Assembly: GCA_020628265.1 (NCBI GenBank)
Contig: JAHDFG010000098.1
Span: 1 to 7,896, forward strand
DNA length: 7,896 nt
Reading direction: 5' to 3'
Origin: Pseudooctadecabacter sp.
GTDB taxonomy: Bacteria; Pseudomonadota; Alphaproteobacteria; Rhodobacterales; Rhodobacteraceae
Positions 1 through 5,585 of this stretch are shown here, piece by piece. Within the stretch, counting starts at the first letter, position 1; each line of letters opens with the position of its first letter. The notes under the pieces were generated by a model that saw nothing but the letters and a program-made list of their open reading frames with translations, was not told where the DNA came from and did not search any database. A program made the position numbers and the translations under genes.

Positions 1-286
1 CGCACACCTCATTGGTCAATTTCATGTGGCCCTCGGGCGTCAGCGTCACGAGGCCGTCGTTATACATCTGGGCAATCACGGCCATGGTCTGCTCTGCATC
101 GAGGCCGGAGGCCGCCTGCACCGCATCACCGTTTTCAGCCGTCACAAGGCAACCCGCCTCTTCAACCGCTGCCGTCATGGCAGCGACTTCATCGGCGGTT
201 TGCGCGAAGGCGGATGGGGCGAGCAAGGCGACAGCAATCCCCGCGCCCAATACCTTTGCGCTGAATGGCCCGACCTTTGCGATCAA
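1..286 (-). CDS. small predicted exported protein between nuoD and the expected nuoE (partial, 3' end outside window)
   Basis: I do not recognise a named family. The frame is open from a TTG at 286-284 to the window edge (95 codons). The first 28 residues form a clear signal peptide: basic N-region with Lys4 and Lys11, a hydrophobic core VLGAGIAVALLA at about 12-23, and a signal peptidase I site PSAFA|Q with cleavage after Ala28. The mature part starts QTADEV, has Cys46 and Cys95, which could form a disulfide in the periplasm, and ends in a stretch predicted as helix, helix, beta-hairpin. The TTG is chosen because GGGGAG at 300-295 sits 8 bases upstream and because the whole signal peptide depends on it; the next ATG (175) would remove it. 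The start overlaps the nuoD stop by four bases (TTGA), so translation is probably coupled to nuoD. Rhodobacter nuo clusters are known to carry unidentified frames among nuo genes; a role in complex I assembly or the envelope is only a guess. Confidence 0.75.
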   Translation of the reverse strand, partial: MIAKVGPFSAKVLGAGIAVALLAPSAFAQTADEVAAMTAAVEEAGCLVTAENGDAVQAASGLDAEQTMAVIAQMYNDGLVTLTPEGHMKLTNEVC

Positions 287-1500
287 CGGTCAATCTCCCC
301 GAACACGACATCGAGCGAGCCGATGATCGCTGCCACGTCCGCAAGCTGGTGCTTGGTCGCCACGTGGTCCATCGCCTGCAGGTGCAGATAGCCCGGCGCG
401 CGCAGCTTGGCGCGGTAGGGTTTGTTTGACCCGTCAGCCACCAGATAGACGCCGAATTCGCCCTTGGGGGCCTCAACAGCTGCGTAAACCTCACCCGCAG
501 GCACATGGAAGCCTTCGGTGTAGAGTTTGAAGTGGTGGATCAGAGCCTCCATCGAGGTCTTCATCTCACCACGGGTCGGCGGGGTCATCTTGCCACGGGC
601 CATCACATCGCCCTTCTCGTGGCGCAGCTTTTCGCAGGCCTGACGGATGATGGATGTGGACTGGCGCATCTCTTCCATGCGGCAGAGGTAGCGGTCATAG
701 CAGTCGCCGTTCTTGCCCACGGGGATCTGGAAATCGAACTCGTCATAGCACTCATAAGGCTGCGCGCGGCGCAGGTCCCATGCAAGGCCAGAGCCACGGA
801 CCATGACGCCAGAGAAGCCCCAGTCCTGAATTTCCTGTTCGTTGACGATGCCGATGTCGACGTTGCGCTGTTTGAAGATACGGTTTTCCGTCAGCAGCCC
901 GTCAAGGTCATCGACGACCTGCAGGAACTCGGACGCCCAAACGTCGATGTCTTCCACCAGCTCGTCAGGCAGGTCCTGATGGACGCCACCGGGGCGGAAG
1001 TAAGCCGCGTGCAAACGCGCACCACAGGCGCGTTCGTAGAACACCATCAGCTTTTCGCGTTCCTCAAAACCCCAAGAGATCGGGGTCAGCGCGCCCACGT
1101 CCATGGCTTGGGTACAGACGTTCATGAGGTGGTTCAGGATGCGGCCAATCTCGGAATAAAGCACGCGGATCAGGGACGCGCGACGCGGCACTTCCGTGCC
1201 GGTCAGCTTTTCAATGGCCAGACACCAAGCGTGTTCCTGGTTCATCGGGGACACGTAGTCCAGCCGGTCGAAATACGGCAGGTTCTGCAGATACGTCCGG
1301 CTTTCCATCAGCTTTTCGGTGCCACGGTGCAGCAGGCCGATGTGCGGGTCGCAACGCTCTACAATCTCGCCGTCCAGTTCCAACACCAGACGCAACACGC
1401 CGTGGGCCGCAGGGTGCTGGGGCCCGAAGTTGATGTTGAAGTTGCGGATCTGCTGTTCGCCTGTGAGGGCGTCGTCGAAGTTCTTGGTGCCGTCAGCCAT
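283..1500 (-). CDS. nuoD: NADH-quinone oxidoreductase subunit D (49 kDa subunit)
   Basis: This is a peripheral-arm subunit of respiratory complex I. With NuoB it forms the pocket where ubiquinone takes electrons from cluster N2. It is 405 residues, normal for alphaproteobacteria with separate nuoC and nuoD. The motif NFGPQHPAAHG is at 24-34; by comparison with Thermus Nqo4, His33 and Tyr82 (in DRLDY) match the residues that hold the quinone head group, at the same 49-residue distance. The 49 kDa signature HRGTEKL is at 58-64. The C-terminus GEIDR is typical, so the protein looks complete. The ATG at 1500 overlaps the nuoC stop by one base (TAATG) and is preceded by GAGGAGG at 1514-1508, seven bases upstream, which indicates tight coupling to nuoC. 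The subunit has no iron-sulfur ligands of its own, as is usual for this family. Confidence 0.98.
   Translation of the reverse strand: MADGTKNFDDALTGEQQIRNFNINFGPQHPAAHGVLRLVLELDGEIVERCDPHIGLLHRGTEKLMESRTYLQNLPYFDRLDYVSPMNQEHAWCLAIEKLTGTEVPRRASLIRVLYSEIGRILNHLMNVCTQAMDVGALTPISWGFEEREKLMVFYERACGARLHAAYFRPGGVHQDLPDELVEDIDVWASEFLQVVDDLDGLLTENRIFKQRNVDIGIVNEQEIQDWGFSGVMVRGSGLAWDLRRAQPYECYDEFDFQIPVGKNGDCYDRYLCRMEEMRQSTSIIRQACEKLRHEKGDVMARGKMTPPTRGEMKTSMEALIHHFKLYTEGFHVPAGEVYAAVEAPKGEFGVYLVADGSNKPYRAKLRAPGYLHLQAMDHVATKHQLADVAAIIGSLDVVFGEIDR
295..300 (-). promoter_or_regulatory. ribosome binding site GGGGAG for the small exported protein
   Basis: GGGGAG on the minus strand lies inside the last nuoD codons, 8 bases before the TTG at 286. 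It decides the unusual TTG start and supports this frame as a real gene rather than an open stretch. Confidence 0.6.
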
Positions 1501-2111
1501 TACTTCGCCTCCTCTTTGGCTTTGTCATCGCCCGGCAGGATGTATTCCGCGCCCTCCCATGGGGACATGAAATCAAACTGGCGGTATTCCTGCGTCAGCT
1601 TCACAGGCTCATAGACCACGCGCTTTTGCACTTCGTCGTAGCGCACTTCGGTGTAGCCCGTCGTCGGGAAGTCCTTGCGCAGCGGATAGCCGCGGAAGCC
1701 GTAGTCCGTGAGGATGCGGCGCAGGTCGGGGTGACCCTTGAAGATGATCCCGAACATGTCGAAGACTTCGCGTTCGAACCAGTTGGCCGAAGGGTGCACA
1801 TCCATGATGGAGTGTACCATCTCATCCTCACGCACCTGCAGACGCAGGCGGATGCGGTGGTTCTGGTACATGCTGAGGAAGTGGTAGACCACGTCGAACC
1901 GCTTCGCACGGCCCGGGTAGTCTACGGCCGTGATATCCACCAGCGTCGAGAATTTGCACGAATTGTCGTTGCGCAGGAATTCCACGAAACCAGCGATGTT
2001 CGCCGGGGCCACGTTGACCGTTAGCTCCCCACCTGTGACGTCCCATGACAGCACGCAGTCGGGCCGCTTGAGTTCGATATGCTGGGCCAGTTGGTTCAGT
2101 TCTTCGCTCAT
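1500..2111 (-). CDS. nuoC: NADH-quinone oxidoreductase subunit C (30 kDa subunit)
   Basis: This is a structural subunit of the complex I peripheral arm that packs against NuoD and NuoB and carries no cofactor. It is 203 residues, the usual size for an unfused alphaproteobacterial NuoC (in enterics nuoC and nuoD are fused; here they are separate). The 30 kDa signature runs from about residue 110 to 134: NWFEREVFDMFGI followed by FKGHPDLRRIL, then a YPLRKDFP segment. The C-terminus is acidic/basic (DDKAKEEAK), and its codons also supply the nuoD ribosome binding site. The ATG at 2111 is preceded by a G-rich AGGGGG element that spans the nuoB stop, and the nuoB to nuoC gap is only nine bases. 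It is co-transcribed with nuoB and nuoD. No anomalies seen. Confidence 0.98.
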   Translation of the reverse strand: MSEELNQLAQHIELKRPDCVLSWDVTGGELTVNVAPANIAGFVEFLRNDNSCKFSTLVDITAVDYPGRAKRFDVVYHFLSMYQNHRIRLRLQVREDEMVHSIMDVHPSANWFEREVFDMFGIIFKGHPDLRRILTDYGFRGYPLRKDFPTTGYTEVRYDEVQKRVVYEPVKLTQEYRQFDFMSPWEGAEYILPGDDKAKEEAK

Positions 2112-2120
2112 CTCAGCCCC

Positions 2121-2654
2121 CTAGCGGACAATCGTGCCGGTGCGGCGCATTTTGCGTTGCAGTTGCAGGATGCCGTAAAGCAGCGCCTCTGCCGTCGGAG
2201 GGCAGCCGGGGACGTAGATGTCCACGGGCACGATGCGGTCACAGCCGCGCACCACCGAATAGGAATAGTGATAGTAGCCGCCACCGTTCGCACAGGACCC
2301 CATGGAGATCACGTAGCGGGGCTCCGGCATCTGGTCGTAAACCTTGCGCAGCGCAGGCGCCATTTTGTTGGTCAGCGTGCCAGCCACGATCATCACGTCG
2401 GACTGGCGCGGGGAGGCACGCGGCGCGATCCCAAACCGTTCGGCATCATAGCGCGGCATGGATGTGTGCATCATCTCAACGGCGCAGCAGGCCAGCCCGA
2501 AGGTCATCCAGTGCAGCGACCCCGTGCGGGCCCAGTTGATCAGGTCAGCAGAGGACGTGACAAGGAACCCCTTGTCGGTCAGCTCACGGTTGAGTTCCTG
2601 CGTGGCGAAGTCCTTGTCAGCGCCGGCGATATTCGCTCCAGTCGCGATGCCCAT
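2121..2654 (-). CDS. nuoB: NADH-quinone oxidoreductase subunit B (PSST subunit, cluster N2)
   Basis: NuoB carries the terminal [4Fe-4S] cluster N2 of complex I and passes electrons to quinone at the NuoB/NuoD interface. From the ATG at 2654 it has 177 residues, the family's usual length. The four cluster ligands are visible: tandem Cys56-Cys57 in GLACCAVEMM, Cys121 in MGSCANGGG and Cys151 in VPGCPPT. The middle (PRYDAERFGIAPRASPRQSD, about 67-86) is the highly conserved NuoB core. The ATG is preferred over an in-frame TTG at 2684, because the ten extra residues that TTG adds do not look like family sequence and because GGAG at 2668-2665 serves the ATG (spacing about 10). Its upstream neighbour should be nuoA, but here a cyclase gene on the other strand intervenes, so nuoB is now the first gene of a nuoBCD block and probably has its own promoter. 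Confidence 0.97.
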   Translation of the reverse strand: MGIATGANIAGADKDFATQELNRELTDKGFLVTSSADLINWARTGSLHWMTFGLACCAVEMMHTSMPRYDAERFGIAPRASPRQSDVMIVAGTLTNKMAPALRKVYDQMPEPRYVISMGSCANGGGYYHYSYSVVRGCDRIVPVDIYVPGCPPTAEALLYGILQLQRKMRRTGTIVR

Positions 2655-2664
2655 GTGATGGCAA

Positions 2665-2668
2665 CTCC
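2665..2668 (-). promoter_or_regulatory. ribosome binding site GGAG for nuoB
   Basis: GGAG on the minus strand stands 10 bases before the ATG at 2654. It is a modest site, but it favours the ATG over the in-frame TTG at 2684. An out-of-frame ATG at 2670 overlaps it. Confidence 0.45.
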
Positions 2669-2694
2669 ATTTTTTTGCGCCCAAAGGGGCACGG

Positions 2695-2711
2695 ATCCCT
2701 AGCTGAGGGAT
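2695..2711. repeat. short inverted repeat in the nuoB leader
   Basis: ATCCCT and AGGGAT form a perfect 6-base inverted repeat around a 5-base centre (AGCTG). It falls just downstream of the candidate -10 of the nuoB promoter, about where transcription would start. It could be an operator or an RNA hairpin at the 5' end of the leader. There is no T-run after it on either strand, so it is not a terminator. Confidence 0.4.
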
Positions 2712-2713
2712 GG

Positions 2714-2740
2714 GTTATGCGTTGCCCGCCACAAGGTCAA
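2714..2740 (-). promoter_or_regulatory. candidate sigma-70-type promoter for nuoBCD
   Basis: On the minus strand TTGACC (2740-2735) matches the -35 consensus at five of six positions. A -10-like CATAAC (2719-2714) matches four of six, with a 15-base spacer; with a 17-base spacer the hexamer would be the poorer TAACCC. Strong TTGAC with a weak -10 is common in Rhodobacter relatives. The site lies about 60 to 85 bases before the nuoB ATG, between nuoB and the divergent cyclase gene, where a new promoter is needed if nuoB is not reached from nuoA. Motif reading only; no start-site data. Confidence 0.4.
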
Positions 2741-2860
2741 GCCAAGGCACGGAAATGAGACCGCATTTGCGACGATTTGGAACGGATCGCGCGGCTGCCG
2801 TTCAGGATTGTGAAACTTCTTGCAGCTAGCACCGCAGGCGGGTCAAACGGGACGGACGGC

Positions 2861-4216
2861 ATGACGGCACATCAAAGCAACGCAGGCGTGATGATCATCA
2901 TCCAGATTGTCACGTCTCTCGCTGCAATTGGGGTGTTGTGGGCAACTGTTGTCTGGCTCACGGCTGAGGCCAATCTCATCGCGGCGGACCAGTCCCGCCA
3001 GCGGGTGGAAGCCGAAATATCGGCCGCCTCCGCCGACCTTGCTGCAATCGTGCAGCACACCGCGCGTTGGGACAATGCCTACCTTTGGGTCATGTCCGGT
3101 GATGCCGCGCAGATCACTTCCAATATCGGCAGCGGAACGGGCACCCATGGTCCATTTGACTATCTTTTTGTAACGCAGCCCGATGGCCGTCCCCTTTATG
3201 CCTTCGAGGGTGGAGAGCGGCTCGATGCGTTGCCGTCCGACAGCGCTTCGGTGATTGATGCGTTGCTGCTGGATTTACAGGGCGAAGCTCCGACGCCATT
3301 CCAGACCACGTCTGCCTACGATCTGATGGACGGAGAATTGGTTCTCGCCTCCGCCAGCCGCATTCACCCTCAAGAGGCAGACCCCGCGGAGTTTGACGCG
3401 ACTCCGATCCTCATCGGTATGATGCGGTTCGACCAATCGGATATCCACGACGCAAGCACGCGTTTGGGGCTTGACCGGTTCCAGCTGGACGACTGGGGCA
3501 CCCCCGCACGGGAGGGATCCATACGCGCGGCTTTACGCTCAGCCACGGGACAACCTGTCGCCTTCGTCTCGTGGTTCCCCGCCCGTCCGGGCGACACCAC
3601 CATGGCGGCGGCGGTGCCGGTCATTCTGACCCTGTCCTTGATCCTGATCATGACCAGCATGGCCGTGGGCCGTGGGATCAGCCGTCAAACCAATGCGGTG
3701 CTGCAACAAATGATGCGCGCGCGGACGGACAACCTGACGGGGTTGCTCAATCGCGGCGGACTTGAGGAGGCGGCAGCTTCGCAAGAGATGTCGATCGCAT
3801 TGGCACGCGGTCGTGTCGCGGTGATCTATTTCGATCTGAACGACTTCAAACCTCTTAATGACAACAAAGGCCATGCCGCGGGCGATATCGCGCTGCAGGT
3901 TGTCGCGGAACGGTTGCAGTTCAGTTGCCGTAAGTCGGACATTGTCGCCCGCGTTGGCGGGGATGAGTTTGTCTGCGTCGTCATCGACGACGACCCTGAA
4001 ATGGCCGCACATGAAATGGTCAACCGTCTAAAGGTGGAAATGACCCAGCCCATCAATCGTGACGGCCTGACGACCAGCCTGAGTATTTCGCACGGTATCG
4101 CAGTGTCGGGCCTTGGCGGCAGCTGGCAAGACGTCATGCGTATGGCAGACGACGAAATGTACAAGACAAAGAATCGTCGCCGCAAAAGCGCGCGCACTTC
4201 AAAGACAGCAGCGTAA
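2861..4216 (+). CDS. membrane-bound diguanylate cyclase, probable CHASE4 sensor plus GGDEF
   Basis: It makes the second messenger cyclic di-GMP from two GTP. From the ATG at 2861 it has 451 residues. A membrane segment at about 9-33 precedes a periplasmic domain containing TARWDNAYLWV (about 67-77), which resembles the CHASE4 sensor family, and a second membrane segment lies at about 248-268. A short linker without an obvious HAMP domain leads to the GGDEF domain: DNLTGLLNR (290-298), FDLNDFK with the metal-binding Asp (324-330), and GGDEF intact (366-370). RKSD (357-360), five residues before GGDEF, fits the RxxD inhibitory site, so product feedback is likely. No EAL domain is present, and the tail is basic. 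The frame opens at a TTG at 2777; I prefer the ATG because the 28 extra residues lack conserved features, though its ribosome site (GGGA) is weak. It lies antisense between nuoA and nuoB, an unusual place. The ligand is unknown. Confidence 0.9.
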   Translation: MTAHQSNAGVMIIIQIVTSLAAIGVLWATVVWLTAEANLIAADQSRQRVEAEISAASADLAAIVQHTARWDNAYLWVMSGDAAQITSNIGSGTGTHGPFDYLFVTQPDGRPLYAFEGGERLDALPSDSASVIDALLLDLQGEAPTPFQTTSAYDLMDGELVLASASRIHPQEADPAEFDATPILIGMMRFDQSDIHDASTRLGLDRFQLDDWGTPAREGSIRAALRSATGQPVAFVSWFPARPGDTTMAAAVPVILTLSLILIMTSMAVGRGISRQTNAVLQQMMRARTDNLTGLLNRGGLEEAAASQEMSIALARGRVAVIYFDLNDFKPLNDNKGHAAGDIALQVVAERLQFSCRKSDIVARVGGDEFVCVVIDDDPEMAAHEMVNRLKVEMTQPINRDGLTTSLSISHGIAVSGLGGSWQDVMRMADDEMYKTKNRRRKSARTSKTAA

Positions 4217-4294
4217 CGTTGGCCCGTAGGCCGCAAAGTGTCGTCGTTTCGGTTTAGGTAGAACGCGGGAAAACAGGGTCAGCCGGAAAACCCG

Positions 4295-4660
4295 TCATTC
4301 CCACTCAAGCGCGCCCTTTTTCCATTCGTAGGCGAAGCCGACGGTCAAGACCGCAAGGAAGACCATCATGGACCAGAAGCCGACCATCGAAATATCGCCA
4401 AAGGCGACAGCCCATGGGAACAGGAAGGCAATCTCTAGGTCGAAAATGATGAACAGGATCGAGACCAGATAGAACCGCACATCGAACTTCATGCGCGCGT
4501 CATCGAACGCGTTGAAACCACATTCATAGGCCGACACCTTTTCAGGGTCGGGGTTCCTCACCGCCAGAACCACAGCCGCAAGGATCAGCACCACGCCCAG
4601 CACAATCGCCAGCCCGAGGAAAATAACGATCGGCAGATACTCTCTCAGGAAGTCTTCCAT
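4295..4660 (-). CDS. nuoA: NADH-quinone oxidoreductase subunit A
   Basis: NuoA is a small membrane subunit of complex I at the junction of the peripheral and membrane arms, next to the quinone channel. It is 121 residues, the normal length, with three hydrophobic segments at about 10-34, 63-83 and 92-111. The loop after the first segment holds the conserved YECGF (Cys47) that moves during the active/deactive transition in mitochondrial ND3. Asp74 and Glu76 in FDLEIAFLFPW match the acidic pair important in E. coli NuoA. The ATG at 4660 has AAGGGGA at 4675-4669, eight bases upstream. It is the first nuo gene, 130 bases after liuC in the same direction. In most bacteria nuoB follows directly; here the next gene downstream is a convergent cyclase gene 78 bases away, and nuoB comes only 1.6 kb later. 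Confidence 0.97.
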   Translation of the reverse strand: MEDFLREYLPIVIFLGLAIVLGVVLILAAVVLAVRNPDPEKVSAYECGFNAFDDARMKFDVRFYLVSILFIIFDLEIAFLFPWAVAFGDISMVGFWSMMVFLAVLTVGFAYEWKKGALEWE

Positions 4661-4716
4661 TTGTGCGGTCCCCTTACTTGGATCGGTCTGCAGGGCAGAT
4701 CGTTTGGCTTGTTTTG

Positions 4717-4745
4717 CGTTTAGCCGCCCCGTGGCGGAGGGTCAA
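4717..4745 (-). promoter_or_regulatory. candidate sigma-70-type promoter for nuoA
   Basis: On the minus strand TTGACC (4745-4740) is followed after 17 bases by TAAACG (4722-4717). The -35 matches five of six consensus positions and the -10 only three. It lies about 57 to 85 bases before the nuoA ATG, in the gap between liuC and nuoA, which suggests nuo can be expressed independently of the liu operon. Motif reading only. Confidence 0.4.
4724..4737. repeat. GC-rich inverted repeat inside the nuoA promoter spacer
   Basis: CCGCC and GGCGG form a 5-base inverted repeat with a 4-base loop (CCGT on the plus strand), wholly between the proposed -35 and -10. It could be a binding site for a regulator or chance in GC-rich DNA. 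It lacks a T-run, so it is not a convincing terminator for liuC. Confidence 0.3.
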
Positions 4746-4790
4746 CGACAACTAAAGGGGCACTTGGTCGCTGGTGCGACTTCTAGCTGT

Positions 4791-5585
4791 TCAATCCTTC
4801 TGTGACACCGCCCAAGGCGGGGCAGACTTGTCAAAAAAGGCGGTAATGCCTGCGGTGGCTTCGGGGTGTGCCCAACGGGCCAGCAGGGCCGCGACCGATG
4901 CATCCACCGCCTGCGCGTCCGGCCCGCGCCCCATGGACAGCACCATTGCCTTGGCGTCCGCAACAGCGGCCGGCGCACACATCAGGTAGGCCGCGACCTC
5001 GGCGGCCACCGCCGCCTCTAGCCCGTCGGGGGCCACAACCTCCGAGACGATACCAAGGCGCTGTGCCGATGCCGCATCAAAAGCACGGGACGACATGAAG
5101 ACCTGCCGCGCCGCCCCCTCCCCCATCCGCGCAATGACGTAGGGCCCAATCGTCGCGGGGATCAGGCCCAGCTTCGTCTCGGTCAGCCCGAATGTCGCCG
5201 TTTCGGATGCAATTACTTTGTCCGCGACACAAGCAAGGCCAACCCCGCCGCCGAAAGCGACCCCCTGCACCGCCGCGATGACAGGTTTGGACAGGCTGTT
5301 CACCGCCCCCAGCATCGCCGCGAGCCGCCGCGCTGAGGCTGCTCGAACCTCTGACGTGGCGTTGATCTGCGCTTTCATCCACGCCAGATCGCCGCCCGCA
5401 CAGAAACTGCCGCCCGCCCCGCGCAAAACGACAACCCGCACGGAGTCGTCTGCGTCCAGTGCGGCGGCGGCTGCATGAAGCTCGTCAATCATTTCGCCAG
5501 ACAGGGCGTTGTGCTTGTCAGGCCGCGACAGCGTCAGATTGGCGACCCCTGCCCCGTCAATGTCCAAACGGATGGTTTCATACAT
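4791..5585 (-). CDS. liuC: enoyl-CoA hydratase family protein, probable methylglutaconyl-CoA hydratase
   Basis: This is a crotonase-fold enzyme that most likely hydrates 3-methylglutaconyl-CoA to HMG-CoA in leucine breakdown. It is 264 residues, the usual size. The oxyanion-hole segments are visible: SFCAGGDLAWM at about 60-70 and GVAFGGGVGLAC at 108-119, followed by FGLTETKLGLIPATIGPYV at 132-150. Of the two catalytic glutamates of rat enoyl-CoA hydratase, the second is present (Glu136) but the first is Gly116. As I recall, LiuC-type proteins share this and the PATIxPYV-like segment, which is part of why I favour this call. The substrate is inferred mainly from its place after MCC alpha and HMG-CoA lyase. 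The ATG at 5585 overlaps the liuE stop by eight bases, with AGAGGG at 5598-5593 seven bases upstream. A general short-chain enoyl-CoA hydratase is the alternative. Confidence 0.85.
   Translation of the reverse strand: MYETIRLDIDGAGVANLTLSRPDKHNALSGEMIDELHAAAAALDADDSVRVVVLRGAGGSFCAGGDLAWMKAQINATSEVRAASARRLAAMLGAVNSLSKPVIAAVQGVAFGGGVGLACVADKVIASETATFGLTETKLGLIPATIGPYVIARMGEGAARQVFMSSRAFDAASAQRLGIVSEVVAPDGLEAAVAAEVAAYLMCAPAAVADAKAMVLSMGRGPDAQAVDASVAALLARWAHPEATAGITAFFDKSAPPWAVSQKD

Noticed and set aside
505..1614. A 369-codon open frame on the plus strand opposite nuoD
   Set aside because: It mirrors the codon structure of nuoD and nuoC, whose identity is certain; its translation looks like no protein family and there is no clear ribosome site. 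Long antisense frames are usual in GC-rich genes.
2617..2670. A 17-codon upstream open frame starting at the ATG at 2670 on the minus strand and overlapping the nuoB start
   Set aside because: The ATG overlaps the nuoB ribosome site and has no site of its own; the short peptide has no recognisable leader features.
2670..2692. Hairpin plus seven-T run as a terminator near nuoB
   Set aside because: The T-run on the plus strand comes before the hairpin, not after it, and on the minus strand it is an A-run; it cannot act as an intrinsic terminator for either direction.
2777..2860. TTG at 2777 as the start of the diguanylate cyclase
   Set aside because: It would add 28 residues with no conserved features before the first membrane segment and has no good ribosome site. 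The ATG at 2861 is preferred, although its own site is weak and the choice is not certain.
2710..4230. Target-site duplication flanking the cyclase gene (CGTTGCCCG near 2720 versus CGTTGGCCCG near 4216)
   Set aside because: The match is short and imperfect, one copy overlaps the cyclase stop codon, and no inverted terminal repeats or transposase are present.
4217..4294. Terminator between the convergent cyclase and nuoA genes
   Set aside because: Only weak pairings exist (GGCC/GGCC around 4221-4232, and CGGG/CCCG at 4266-4294 with unpaired interior), and neither is followed by a proper T-run on the relevant strand.
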